NCBI GenBank assembly: GCA_004000035.1 | Contig: RJAE01000009.1 | Location: 62,001-126,000 of the forward strand | Direction: 5' to 3' | Origin: Arthrobacter sulfonylureivorans | GTDB lineage: Bacteria; Actinomycetota; Actinomycetes; Actinomycetales; Micrococcaceae | DNA: 64,000 nucleotides | Shown: piece after piece, positions 18,884-28,300 of the stretch | Numbering within the stretch: the stretch's first letter is position 1 | Layout: every line of letters starts with the position of its first letter | Notes under the pieces: model-generated | What the model was told of the DNA's origin: nothing | The model's database searches: none | What the model saw: only the letters and a program-made list of their open reading frames with translations | Position numbers and translations under genes: made by a program

Positions 18884-19333
18884 TTGACGGGGAAGATTAA
18901 AGGCGCCGGCCAATCCTATGAGGGAGGGCAGCGCCAGTGGCTGAAGATCAAGCACCGCGACACTGTTGACGTTGTCTGCGCCGCAGTCATCGGCCCCCTC
19001 ACCCGGCCCGAGGCCATCGTGTCAGGGCTGCCTATCGACGGGAAACTGCGCATTGTCGGACGCTCCGCACCATTGAAGGCAGCAGCCGCGAAACTGCTGG
19101 GATCCCAACTGCAGCCAGGCGGCCCCGACCATCCCTGGCCACACCGCGTGAAATCCATGATTCTGGACCGATTCAACGCCGACGCAGGCGAAACAGAGCT
19201 GACCCTCGTGGAACCGATCGTCGTCGAAGTCTCAGCCGACACCGCAATGACCGGATCATCCTTCCGCCACGCCGTACGCTTCATTAGAGCCAGGCCGGAA
19301 CTGGATCCAGCCGCGGTCGAGCCGCCAACGTGA
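18884..19333 (+). pseudogene. C-terminal fragment of an ATP-dependent DNA ligase
   Basis: The 149-residue frame matches the end of actinobacterial ATP-dependent ligases. It begins at ligase motif V (YEGG...WLKIKHRD), continues through VDVVCAAVIG into the OB-fold domain, and ends at the normal C terminus. The nucleotidyltransferase domain with the catalytic KxDG lysine is missing, and no upstream frame supplies it. The apparent TTG start is therefore incidental, and the gene is broken. Part of the lost half was probably removed by the insertion of the minus-strand genes next to it. Confidence 0.75.
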
Positions 19334-19362
19334 TGGCTCGAAGGAATGCCGAGAGGACCCCG

Positions 19363-19794
19363 ATGACAGAACGCAACAAGCCCCTTCCCGGAACCGCGGT
19401 GGTCGCCGGGCTTTTCCTGGGCGCTGCTGTTGGCGCGGTCATTGCGGTACTCAGCCTCGTTATCGGCACCGAACTCCCTGCCAGCATGGCCGGACTGAGG
19501 ATTTACGCAGGGATGATCGGGGCGTGTGCCGGTGGGCTCGCGGGTCTGATTCTTGGTGCCGTCGTCTGGAAATTGGACCACTTCCTGTTCCCGCAGCTTT
19601 CCTTTATGACCCGCTCGGCGATCGAGTGCGCGCTGATAACCGCTGTCACAGGGTTTACCGCCATGCTGATGTTCTGGGGCCAGCCTCCCGGCACTATCGC
19701 TGCCAGAATCTCGTCGGGGTCCCTGTTTGCCCTAGCGGTGTCAACTGCCTACTTCGCATGGCGGTACAGGAAACAAACGATACAGCCGACTTGA
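19363..19794 (+). CDS. small multi-pass membrane protein
   Basis: The 143-residue product has about four predicted transmembrane segments, near residues 13-36, 43-68, 85-107 and 115-133, with short loops and a basic tail (RYRKQT). GAGAGGA precedes the ATG at 19363. The frame opens 33 bases earlier, overlapping the ligase fragment. No family is recognised. Glycine-rich first helices resemble small hypothetical membrane proteins of actinobacteria. Nothing in the context indicates a role. Confidence 0.6.
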   Translation: MTERNKPLPGTAVVAGLFLGAAVGAVIAVLSLVIGTELPASMAGLRIYAGMIGACAGGLAGLILGAVVWKLDHFLFPQLSFMTRSAIECALITAVTGFTAMLMFWGQPPGTIAARISSGSLFALAVSTAYFAWRYRKQTIQPT

Positions 19795-19921
19795 GTTTCC
19801 GTACCGAACCCTTGAGGCGTAACGCATATCTGCTGTCTCCCCTTGGGGCAGCAAAGAACGATTCGTCTCCCACATGGTTGGCCTCGCAGCTCCAGCAGAC
19901 CGGCCATGCTGAGCAGCTGTC

Positions 19922-20164
19922 GACTGTCCCCAATATGGGAAGTTGGTGCACGAACTGCCGCACCAGAATCCTCAACACAATGAGCCTAAAGCCGGTCATC
20001 GGGAAGCAGCGGACCAGGAGTTCCTCTACTACAAGGCCGAGGCCGAAGCAGCGCCGGAGGACTGGCGCAGCTGGTTCCGCCTCTCCTGCGCCTAAGACGC
20101 GGCCTTCGACCGCAAGCGCGTCCGCGAGTCGATGCGGTACGCGATCGGACTCAGCCGCTCCTGA
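19922..20164 (+). pseudogene. interrupted fragment of an unknown conserved protein
   Basis: One frame reads a protein-like sequence with LVHELPHQNPQHNEPK, EFLYYKAEAEAAPEDWRSW and FRLSCA, then a TAA, and continues in frame as DAAFDRKRVRESMRYAIGL to a TGA at 20162-20164. The composition of both halves is that of real coding sequence, and the TAA occupies a position where TAC or TAT would keep the frame. There is no good start, so both ends seem damaged. Confidence 0.4.
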
Positions 20165-20378
20165 GCGGACGGGACCTGCCGGTCAGGACATGTTGGGCGT
20201 TGCCCGCAAGGCCTAAGGACAGGTTCCGGCGGGGATCTTGGGAGATTTCACCGGAGATTCACGCGAAACACTCCTGCTTGTGTATTGCGGACTGTCATCG
20301 TTCACCCACCGGCCGCACAGTAGCCCTGCCGCACACGAATCCCCGTGGACCCCGCGGCCTTAGGGAAGGGTTCTGCGG

Positions 20379-21008
20379 TTGTCCGGCATGCGTATCCTGT
20401 TTACCTCCTTCTTCAACCGGCTGGTGCCGGCCGCCGAGCGCTGGGCCCAGCGCGAGGTGGAGATCGCCGAGCTGCTGGCGCACTCCGGCACGCCCGGAGT
20501 CCTCGCAGCTGGCGTGGCCACCGTCGGCTCGCTTGCTGCGGGCACGCTGCGCGGCCGTCGGCCCGATGACACTCCCGCCCGGCAACCGCTGGTGCGGAGC
20601 CTGCCGCGCTATGACGAGCCGAGCTTCATCTGGCGCCTGGTGTCCAGCAATCACCGCGAGCAGGCCCGGGGCATCGGCATGTTCGACAGCTACCTGGAAG
20701 CTGTTACCCATGCCGCACGGGTGCAGGCGGACGCGGCGGCTCTGACGATCGTCCCGTTGCGCCGCCCCAGCGACGGTATGCACGGCTGGGTTGCGGTCGC
20801 GTCCGGACGGACGATGCTGTCCTGTTCGCAGTGGTACTCGTTGGCGGCGGACCGGGACCGGGCCGCCGTTGCCGCGCTGGAACGCCTGCCACAGGCACGT
20901 CTTGCGGAAAAGCCTGCCAAGCACGGACAACGGCACCGACTGGCCGCTCCGGACCTCTCCATCACGGTGGATCCGGTACCGGATCAGTGCGCTGATCCAG
21001 CGCACTGA
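20379..21008 (+). CDS. hypothetical protein upstream of the Pst-like module
   Basis: The 209-residue product has a helical N terminus (TSFFNRLVPAAERWAQREVEIAEL) and a hydrophobic Gly/Ala-rich segment near residues 40-57. A domain around residues 90-160 includes SSNHREQARGIGMFDSY, and this part recalls YegP/DUF1508-like domains. The TTG at 20379 has GAAGGG at ideal spacing; the ATG nine bases later is too far from it. It lies 237 bases before the first binding-protein gene on the same strand and may belong to that unit, but nothing links it functionally. Confidence 0.5.
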   Translation: MSGMRILFTSFFNRLVPAAERWAQREVEIAELLAHSGTPGVLAAGVATVGSLAAGTLRGRRPDDTPARQPLVRSLPRYDEPSFIWRLVSSNHREQARGIGMFDSYLEAVTHAARVQADAAALTIVPLRRPSDGMHGWVAVASGRTMLSCSQWYSLAADRDRAAVAALERLPQARLAEKPAKHGQRHRLAAPDLSITVDPVPDQCADPAH

Positions 21009-21245
21009 TCCGACACCAGCCACCACTGTTGGCCCTCGGCTCACCGGAAATTCATCTTCCGGCCCCTCTTGCTTCTCACAGCGGGACGGCGCTGCGAGGT
21101 GCGCCGCGGTGATGATCATCTTGTTCCGCCGCGGGAAGACCGGTGCACTCCCAGTGCAGCCCTTCGTTCAGGGATCCGGCCTTCCCCTCCGGCAATTCTC
21201 CGCCGGGACGGACTCCATCACCGCATTCCGAGATTGAGGATCCTC

Positions 21246-22361
21246 ATGAAATCCACCACCTTCATCAAGGCCGGTGCGACGGGACTGTCCGCCGTCGCCC
21301 TGGTGCTGCTGGGGCTGTCAGCTGCCTCGGCCGAACCGACCGCAGCCGACCGGCCGCTTGCCGCGGTCGGTTCCGACACCACTCAGGACGTCTGGAACGG
21401 GCTTTCCAACAACGGCCCGGTCCGCAACATGGCCTCCTACGACGCGTTCGGCGCGCCCGGCATCATCACCCCTAAGGCCGGCGGCGCCACACTGTCCCGC
21501 CCCGCCGGATCGGGCGCGGGCGTGAAGGCCCTGAGCGCCGCACACAACCCGGCCAACCATGTCTACAACGACGGTGCCAACGGCTACACGCTGAAGGAAT
21601 CCGACATCGACATGGCCCGCTCGTCCTCGAGCCCGTCCAAGGCCGGCAACGAGTTGACCTTCCTGCCGTTCGCCCGCGACGCCGTGACCGTGGCGTACAA
21701 GGACTCGACAGGCAAATCGCTGAACCTGAGCACGCAGCAGATTGCGAACATCTTCAACTGCACCGAAGGCGCCGGAGTGACCGTCGTCGGCGGCAAGCCC
21801 GTGTTCGAAGGCATCACCTTCACCCCGAAGCTGCCCCAGGCCGCGTCCGGTACCCGCAGCTTCTTCCTCAAGGCCGTAGGAATCTCTACTGTCGTGGACT
21901 CCTGCATCCCGGCAGCGACCGAGCAGGGTTACCCGGAAAACTCAGGTGCCGCGTTGGTCAACGACGGCGACATCATCCCGTTCTCCGCAGCCCAGTGGAT
22001 TGCCCAGAAGAACGGTGCCATGACGGACACCACCGCTGCGAACCAGAAGCTGTCCGATGTCAACAGCCTGAAGGCTGTGAATCCGGACAGCACCGCACCG
22101 ACTCTGAAGCCGGGGTCGCTCTACGGCAACGTTAATGTGGCGCCGGCCAGCGGACTTGGCACCTTCGCCCGCGACACCTACAACGTGGTGGCCAGCGACG
22201 TGCAGACCAGCACCGCACACAAGGACGTGCTGGTACGCAACGCCGTCACCCGGCAGCTGAAGACCACCGCCGGCAAGGCGATCATCAGCAAGTACGGCTT
22301 CCAGAACCTCTCCTACGTGGGCGACTGGGACGAAGGAAAGCTGTCCGGCTACACCAACTAG
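21246..22361 (+). CDS. secreted PstS-like substrate-binding protein
   Basis: The 371-residue product begins with a Sec signal peptide (basic MKS, then a hydrophobic stretch ending SAASAEP near residue 30). It then shows the periplasmic-binding-protein type 2 pattern of phosphate binders: AAVGSDTTQDVW near the start, RSSSSP, and LSTQQIANIFNC, the hinge helix common in PstS-like proteins. GAGGA precedes the ATG. No lipobox cysteine is present, so it is either released or retained by partners. It is the first of three binding-protein-like genes in this module, and it lacks the C-terminal anchor that the other two have. The ligand may be phosphate or another oxyanion; this is inferred from the transporter homology. 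Confidence 0.8.
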   Translation: MKSTTFIKAGATGLSAVALVLLGLSAASAEPTAADRPLAAVGSDTTQDVWNGLSNNGPVRNMASYDAFGAPGIITPKAGGATLSRPAGSGAGVKALSAAHNPANHVYNDGANGYTLKESDIDMARSSSSPSKAGNELTFLPFARDAVTVAYKDSTGKSLNLSTQQIANIFNCTEGAGVTVVGGKPVFEGITFTPKLPQAASGTRSFFLKAVGISTVVDSCIPAATEQGYPENSGAALVNDGDIIPFSAAQWIAQKNGAMTDTTAANQKLSDVNSLKAVNPDSTAPTLKPGSLYGNVNVAPASGLGTFARDTYNVVASDVQTSTAHKDVLVRNAVTRQLKTTAGKAIISKYGFQNLSYVGDWDEGKLSGYTN

Positions 22362-22432
22362 TCCCGCCTCGCCCTTAAACGTTCCATGCTTGCGCTCGTG
22401 CTGAGCGCCCCGTGAGAAAAGAGAAGGTCACC

Positions 22433-24103
22433 ATGACCACCCTGAAGAACAAGTCAACCCGCCTGGCGCTGGCCGGCACATCCGCGGCTGCCGCGGTCGT
22501 GCTGCTGGCAGCCGGCATGGCGCCGGCGGCCCAGGCCGTTGCCGCCGATTCCGCCGGTTCCGCCGGCACCGTCACCTCCAACAAGGCCACCGGGAGCTGG
22601 TCCGTCCAGGACCTGGCGGCTACCGAAATCGGCACCGACATGACCTGTGCCGACACCGACGGCATGAACGGCGCGCTGCTGTTCATCTCCGAGCCCGGCC
22701 AGGAAACCCCGGCTGTTCCCAACGCGACCACCGAGGCCCGCAGCGTGTACCCGTTCACGCTGGACCCGATGAACCAGATGTCGTTTGCCGCGGACGGCAG
22801 CCTCGCCGATGCCAGCACCCTGGACGGCGGCTTCGTCGATGCGGCCAAGGCACCGGTTGCCGACATGGCCGCGGCCCTGAAGGCCAACTACACCTACAGC
22901 ATCGGCTACACCTGCACGACGCTCTCGGATGACTTCGGCAGCGCCACCGTCGTGCCGACTTCCGGTAAGGCCGTGGCCTCCTGGGGCACGCTGACCACTG
23001 ATGCCGCCAAGAACTGGACCATCAGCGCGCCGAAGTTCGCCCAGGTCGGGGCACCCACGGTTGCCGGCGCCGCCGTCGTCGGCAGCACGCTGAAGGCCAC
23101 CGCGAAGGCCTCAATCCCGGCGGCGGACAGCACCAAGTACCAGTGGCTGCGCAACAATGCCGTGATCTCCGGCGCCACGAAGTCCAGCTACGTGCTGACG
23201 GCTGCCGATCTGGGCAAGAAGGTCAGTGTCAAGGTGACCTACGTGAAGTCCGGTTACTCGGACGTCTCGGAAACTTCCCAGGCCACCTCCTCCGTCGCCG
23301 CCGGAAAGTTCTCCACCGCACCCACCCCGAAGATCAGCGGCACGGCTGGTGTCGGCTACACGCTGAAGGCGTCCGTGGGCGCGGCGTCGCCGGCCGCCAC
23401 GGTCAAGTACCAGTGGCTGCGCAACGCTGCCGTGATCTCCGGCGCCACGAAGTCCAGCTACGTGCTGACGGCTGCCGACCTGGGCAAGAAAATCAGCATC
23501 AAGGTGACCTACGTCAAGACCGGCTACACGGACGCCACGGCTGTCTCCGCGGCCACTGCCTCGGTTGCCGCGGCCAAGTTCTCCTCCGCGCCCACCCCGA
23601 AGATCAGCGGCACTGCTGCTGTTGGCTACACGCTGAAGGCCTCCGTGGGCAAGGCTTCCCCGTCCGCTACCACGGTCAAGTACCAGTGGCTTCGCGATGG
23701 CAAGGCGATCTCCAAGGCGACCAAGTCCAGCTACAAGCTGACCAGCAGCGACCGTTCCCGGAAGATCACCGTCCGTGTGGAGTTCTCCCGCAGCGGCTAC
23801 CAGTCGGTTGCCAAGACTGCCGCTTCGCGCACCGGCTACGGGGTCTTCAGCTACAAGAAGCCGTCCGTGACCGGCACCATGAAGGTCGGCCGCACGGTCA
23901 AGGCCAGTTCCAGCTCCTCGCCGACGGCCTCGTCCAAGTCCTACCAGTGGCTGCGCAACGGCAAGGCCATCTCCAAGGCCACCAAGAGCAGCTACAAGCT
24001 GACCTCCCAGGACAAGGGCCGGAAGGTCAGCGTGAAGGTGACTTTCAAGCGCAGCGGCTACCTGACCGGCAGCAGCGTCTCCTCCTCCAGGACCGTGCGC
24101 TAA
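22433..24103 (+). CDS. secreted protein with four Ig-like repeats
   Basis: The 556-residue product has a signal peptide ending near AAQAVAAD. Residues 40-200 form a unique domain with two cysteines, perhaps a disulfide. Four repeats of about 85 residues follow, each with YQWLRN-or-D, ISGATKSS or ISKATKSS, LTAADLGKK and a closing VTYVKSGY. Such Ig-like repeats are common on actinobacterial surface proteins as spacers or adhesion modules. The C terminus is very basic and lacks a sortase motif or membrane anchor. AGAAGG precedes the ATG at 22433, and a strong hairpin follows. It sits 71 bases after the first binding protein, inside the Pst-like module. Confidence 0.8.
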   Translation: MTTLKNKSTRLALAGTSAAAAVVLLAAGMAPAAQAVAADSAGSAGTVTSNKATGSWSVQDLAATEIGTDMTCADTDGMNGALLFISEPGQETPAVPNATTEARSVYPFTLDPMNQMSFAADGSLADASTLDGGFVDAAKAPVADMAAALKANYTYSIGYTCTTLSDDFGSATVVPTSGKAVASWGTLTTDAAKNWTISAPKFAQVGAPTVAGAAVVGSTLKATAKASIPAADSTKYQWLRNNAVISGATKSSYVLTAADLGKKVSVKVTYVKSGYSDVSETSQATSSVAAGKFSTAPTPKISGTAGVGYTLKASVGAASPAATVKYQWLRNAAVISGATKSSYVLTAADLGKKISIKVTYVKTGYTDATAVSAATASVAAAKFSSAPTPKISGTAAVGYTLKASVGKASPSATTVKYQWLRDGKAISKATKSSYKLTSSDRSRKITVRVEFSRSGYQSVAKTAASRTGYGVFSYKKPSVTGTMKVGRTVKASSSSSPTASSKSYQWLRNGKAISKATKSSYKLTSQDKGRKVSVKVTFKRSGYLTGSSVSSSRTVR

Positions 24104-24133
24104 GCCAGCGGAAAACCTAACCGCCACGCAATA

Positions 24134-24168
24134 GCAGGGGCGGGCCGGATAATCCGGTCCGCCCCTGC
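24134..24168. terminator. 17-bp stem-loop after the Ig-repeat gene
   Basis: GCAGGGGCGGGCCGGAT (24134-24150) pairs with ATCCGGTCCGCCCCTGC (24152-24168), with one G-T type mismatch and almost no loop. It is followed by TTGC rather than a T-run. It probably separates the two-gene unit 21246-24103 from the large gene starting at 24394. Confidence 0.65.
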
Positions 24169-24393
24169 CATTGCTTTCGCAGACCCGGCACCGGCGGAGA
24201 GGGGATTTGTTCATCTGCCGGACAGCTTTCCTTCGCCTGCGGAGCCCGGCCGGACGGGGCGCTGCTTCCGATAATGAGGGAGTGTTCCGGCCGGCTTCCG
24301 CTCCGGCGGGGACACTCCCGGCCGCCGGAAATCCCCGCCCCGGCCAGTCACCCGTTCCCGGCCTTCCCGTGGCCGCGTCGAAGGATAGTTTCG

Positions 24394-27264
24394 ATGACCC
24401 AACCCCGTTCTGCCCGCCGCGCGGGCGCCCCGCAGCCGGCACGGCTGCGCCCGGCACGGCTGCGTCCCGGAAGCCGGTGGCCGGCGATGGCAGCGGCCGC
24501 CGTCGCTGCCGCGGTTGCAGCCACCATGGCCATCACCGCGGCGGGGACTGGCCCCGCGGCCGCCGCACCGGCTGCCTCGGGCAGTGACTGGGGTCCGCAG
24601 GGCCACATGGCCAGTGACTCCGCAGCAACCATCCGCTGGGACAATCAGGGCAATGGCTCCGGCAGCGTGGTCCCGCGTGACGAAACCGGACTGCTGCCGC
24701 ATACGGACGCCAAGAGCTATGCGGACGTCAATGCCCGGCTGCGGGCCGCGGCCGAAGAAGCCTTCGGACCGGACAACGGGTTGGGCGGACTGAGCCTCAG
24801 CGTGTCGCAGACGCAGAACCTGCAGAACCAAGCTGTGACCGTCTCCTTCAGCGGCGCCAAGCCGGTAACCGGCAGCAACGGCCTGAATTCTACGTACTTG
24901 CAGATCTTCCAATGCTGGGGCGCCATGGGCGAGGACGGCAAGCCTGATCCGGACGCTGCCGAGCCGGACCCGGCCACGTGCCAGTTCGGAGCCATCGGGC
25001 CGGACGGCGACATTTCCAGCACGGCGCACCAGCGTTCGCTGCTCAAAGACCCGCTGGTCAAGGGCGGTGACTGGGAACAGTTGGCGCCGAATTCCACAAA
25101 GATGAACCTGCCGGCGCCGTTCCAAGCGATTGGCGGTGAGGCGACCCGGATCGAGGACGGATTCAACCTCAGCGAATACCGGAATCCGTTCTTCAGCTCC
25201 ACGACTACCAACGAGCATTCACGGTTTCTGGCCTCCGCGCAAGGCGACGGTTCGCGCAGTTTCGAATTGCAGACCGGTACTGAAGCGTCCGGCCTGGGCT
25301 GTGGGCTGAACCCCGAGGCGCCGAGCGTGGACACCTGCTGGCTGGTGGCCGTGCCACGGACCGAGGCGATGGACGAGGTCCAGCCCGCCGGACCGCTGGC
25401 ACCCAGCCTCTGGGCGATGCGTCTGCAGGTGCCGCTGCACTTCCAGCCCACCGCCGCGGTCTGCCCGGCGGACGATGCTGCGACGCTCAGCTCCGGTTCC
25501 GAGTCACTGACCGTGGCGATGAAGTCCTGGATCCCGGGCCTGTGCGCGGACCGCAAGTTCACCCTCGGCTTCTCGCCGATGGCAGACCTGCAGGCCCGCC
25601 AACAGTTGGGCCCAGCGGATCCGCTGAAGTTCACCACCCGGCCGCTGGACGCCGGCAAGGACGTGCTGTACGCGCCGGTGGCGCTGTCCGGCGTCGTCGT
25701 CGCGATGACCATTGACAATGTCTGCACCACCCGCTTCACCGAATACACGCTGAAAGACTGCGGCTACGCGGATGAGGCCGCCTTCGAAGCGGACCGGGAG
25801 CGCAACGGCTCGATGGTGCGCAACCTTAAGTTCAACGCCCGGCTCCTGGCCAAGCTGCTGACCCAGAGCTACGTGGTGCATACCGCACCCGCCTCGGTGG
25901 AAACCGCGCCGTTCACCAGTCCGGCCAGCACCACGTACGGCACGCCGATGGCCTACAGCCTGCAGGGGGACCCGGAATTCAAGCGACTCAACCCGAGCGG
26001 GCTCGGCTCGGCGGCCAATATGGCGCCGCCGGTGGTCGAGGGCCTGCGCTCCGACGCAGCAGCCGCCGTCTGGGACTGGATTCTGGCCGACGACGCCGGC
26101 CGCGCCTTCCTGAACGGCTGTCCGGACGAGGCCGGCCTGGTCATTAATCCGTTCTATTCCACCCGCAGCTACACCGAATGCCAGGACCAGGCAAAGGACC
26201 TGGACGCAGTGGCCGCGGCCAAGATTAAGGACACCAAGGTGCCGGCCTCATACAACTATGCCAAGGCCTTCTACCCCTCGGACAGCGCGGCCTACCCGCA
26301 GGCCTACTGGACCGAGCGGGCACCGGTGCTGCGCCAGGACGGCGCCGTGGACCAGCCCGCGCTCACCGTGGGGGACCAGTATGCCCGCGTGGCCGACATG
26401 GCAGCGGCAGCGCTGAACACCGTACGCGCCCAGCCGGCGTCCACCAGCCAGTGGTGTGCCGAGTGTACGCCGCCTGCGTTCAAGTCGGTGCCCCGCCAGG
26501 GTTACGGCGGCCGGAGTGTCCTGTCGATCACCGATGCCGCCTCGGCGGCGAAGTTCCAGTTGCCCACCGCACAGCTGTGCGACACCGCTGGCACCGCCTG
26601 CATCGGGGCCAGCGCCCAAAGCCTGCGCACCGCAGCGGCCGGTTTCGTGAAAACCGCCGTGACCGGCGTGCTGAAGCCCGCCGCCAAGCCGGACTACGGG
26701 GCCGGCGCCTATCCGTTGACGCTGCCGGTCTACGGCGCGGTCAAGACCGCAGGACTGGCCCCGACCGCGGCGAAAACCTTCGCCTCGCTCTTCGATTATC
26801 TGGCCACCGACGGCCAGGAACAGGGCTTCCGGTCGGGCATGTTGCCGCCGGGCTACGCGCCGCTGACGGCCGGGTTGCAGGCGGACGCCGCCGCTGCGGT
26901 CAAGACCCTGCAGGCGGTGGCGGCGGGGAAGCCGGTCCCGACGGATAAGCCCACGGCCAAGCCGGCCGACGACTCCACCCAGGCCCCGCAGCCGTCCGAC
27001 ACCGGCTCCACGCCACCTGCCAACCCGGCTCCGGCCGGTGGCAGCCAGATGCCGGCCGGCATCGGACCAGCGCCTGGCCCCGCCGCACCGCCCGCCGGCG
27101 GCCCGAACCCAGCGGCCGCACCGGTTGAACCGCATGCGCTGGCCGGAATCCCGACAGCGCGCACCAGCGGGGGTTGGCCGCCGGCCACACTGGCCGTCGC
27201 CCTGGGCGCCGCCCTGGCTGCGGTACTTGCTGTACCGCTGCTGGTACGGAGGCCGCGGCGATGA
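24394..27264 (+). CDS. large membrane-anchored binding-protein-like surface protein
   Basis: The 956-residue product starts with an Arg-rich leader and a signal-type hydrophobic segment (about residues 32-58). A long exported region contains many cysteines. It includes a PstS-like part around residues 430-500, where VALSGVVVAMTIDN precedes LLAKLLTQSY, the equivalent of the binding-protein hinge helix. Residues about 850-915 are a Pro/Ala/Gly-rich wall-spanning linker. A C-terminal hydrophobic helix followed by RRPRR fixes it in the membrane with the bulk outside. GAAGGATA precedes the ATG at 24394; the frame is open 120 bases upstream without support. Its stop overlaps the pstC-like start by 4 bases (ATGA). 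Its size is about 2.5 times that of a normal PstS, and the extra mass is unassigned. Confidence 0.75.
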   Translation: MTQPRSARRAGAPQPARLRPARLRPGSRWPAMAAAAVAAAVAATMAITAAGTGPAAAAPAASGSDWGPQGHMASDSAATIRWDNQGNGSGSVVPRDETGLLPHTDAKSYADVNARLRAAAEEAFGPDNGLGGLSLSVSQTQNLQNQAVTVSFSGAKPVTGSNGLNSTYLQIFQCWGAMGEDGKPDPDAAEPDPATCQFGAIGPDGDISSTAHQRSLLKDPLVKGGDWEQLAPNSTKMNLPAPFQAIGGEATRIEDGFNLSEYRNPFFSSTTTNEHSRFLASAQGDGSRSFELQTGTEASGLGCGLNPEAPSVDTCWLVAVPRTEAMDEVQPAGPLAPSLWAMRLQVPLHFQPTAAVCPADDAATLSSGSESLTVAMKSWIPGLCADRKFTLGFSPMADLQARQQLGPADPLKFTTRPLDAGKDVLYAPVALSGVVVAMTIDNVCTTRFTEYTLKDCGYADEAAFEADRERNGSMVRNLKFNARLLAKLLTQSYVVHTAPASVETAPFTSPASTTYGTPMAYSLQGDPEFKRLNPSGLGSAANMAPPVVEGLRSDAAAAVWDWILADDAGRAFLNGCPDEAGLVINPFYSTRSYTECQDQAKDLDAVAAAKIKDTKVPASYNYAKAFYPSDSAAYPQAYWTERAPVLRQDGAVDQPALTVGDQYARVADMAAAALNTVRAQPASTSQWCAECTPPAFKSVPRQGYGGRSVLSITDAASAAKFQLPTAQLCDTAGTACIGASAQSLRTAAAGFVKTAVTGVLKPAAKPDYGAGAYPLTLPVYGAVKTAGLAPTAAKTFASLFDYLATDGQEQGFRSGMLPPGYAPLTAGLQADAAAAVKTLQAVAAGKPVPTDKPTAKPADDSTQAPQPSDTGSTPPANPAPAGGSQMPAGIGPAPGPAAPPAGGPNPAAAPVEPHALAGIPTARTSGGWPPATLAVALGAALAAVLAVPLLVRRPRR

Positions 27265-28298
27265 GCACCTTCGCGTCGGCAACCCTGACACCGGAACGTC
27301 CCGCGGACGAAGCCGACCTCGCCAAACCGCGGACGCTGCGCAATACCTATACCGGCAGCGATCATGCGTTCCGCGGGATCACCTTCACCGGCGGCATTAT
27401 TGTGCTGGCGATCATGCTGCTGGTTGGTGCCTTCCTGGCCTCCAACGGCATCCAGGCGGTCAACGAGGTTGGGCTGGGGAAGTTCCTGACCACCGCCAAC
27501 TGGGCGCCGGAATCGAACGACTTTGGCATTGCCGCCGTGCTGCTGGGCACCGTGCAGATTGCCGCGGTGGCGCTGCTGGTGGCCATGCCGCTGGCGCTGG
27601 GCACCTCCCTGTTCATCACGGAGGTGGCCGGAGGGTGGCTGCGCAAGGTGCTGACCTCCATGGTTGACCTGCTGGCTGCCGTGCCGTCGGTAGTCTTCGG
27701 CCTCTGGGGCGCCTACATGCTGCAGCCGAACATCGTGGACTTCAGCAAATGGATTTCCGTCTGGTTCGGCTGGATCCCGCTGTTCCAGGTGGACGGGGTG
27801 GATCCGGCCAGCCCGCTGCGGGACACCGTTCCCTTCACCGCCTCCACCTTTATCGCCGGTCTGGTGGTCGCCATGATGATTGTGCCGATCCAGACCTCGA
27901 TCATGACCGAGTCCTTCCGTCGCGCACCTGTGGGCGAACGCGAGGGCGCCTTCGCCCTCGGCGCCACCCGGTGGGGGATGATCCGCACCGTCGTGCTGCC
28001 GTTCGGCAAGGGCGGCATCATCGGCGGCACCATGTTGGGCCTGGGCCGGGCATTGGGCGAGACCATCGCCATCTACCTGATCATCAGCCCGGTGTTCGAG
28101 ATCAAGTTCCACATCCTGGAAAAGGGGGCTAACTCGATCGCCGCCATGATCGCCCTGAAGTACTCCGAGTCGAATGAGTTTGCCATGAGCGCGCTGATGG
28201 CCGCAGGCTTCTCCCTGTTCCTGATGACCATGGTCGTGAACTTCACCGCTTCGGCGATTATCGCCAAGTCCCGTTCCGGCGCCGATAGCGAAGGTTAG
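27261..28298 (+). CDS. pstC: PstC-like ABC transporter permease
   Basis: The 345-residue product is an inner-membrane permease of the phosphate transporter type. About six transmembrane segments are visible. The cytoplasmic EAA loop reads as FRRAPVGEREGAFALGATRWGMI, and LLAAVPSVVFGLWG is the hallmark of PstC/PstA proteins. The start ATG overlaps the preceding stop (ATGA), and the next permease follows after 2 bases, so the genes are translationally linked. The transported substrate is presumed to be phosphate by homology only. The gene order, with a membrane-tethered giant binding protein ahead, differs from the standard pstSCAB. Confidence 0.88.
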   Translation: MSTFASATLTPERPADEADLAKPRTLRNTYTGSDHAFRGITFTGGIIVLAIMLLVGAFLASNGIQAVNEVGLGKFLTTANWAPESNDFGIAAVLLGTVQIAAVALLVAMPLALGTSLFITEVAGGWLRKVLTSMVDLLAAVPSVVFGLWGAYMLQPNIVDFSKWISVWFGWIPLFQVDGVDPASPLRDTVPFTASTFIAGLVVAMMIVPIQTSIMTESFRRAPVGEREGAFALGATRWGMIRTVVLPFGKGGIIGGTMLGLGRALGETIAIYLIISPVFEIKFHILEKGANSIAAMIALKYSESNEFAMSALMAAGFSLFLMTMVVNFTASAIIAKSRSGADSEG

Positions 28299-28300
28299 CC

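Noticed and set aside
23111-24457. Long minus-strand frame opposite the Ig-repeat gene
   Set aside because: Its repeats are the antisense image of the Ig-like repeats, and it has no ribosome site.
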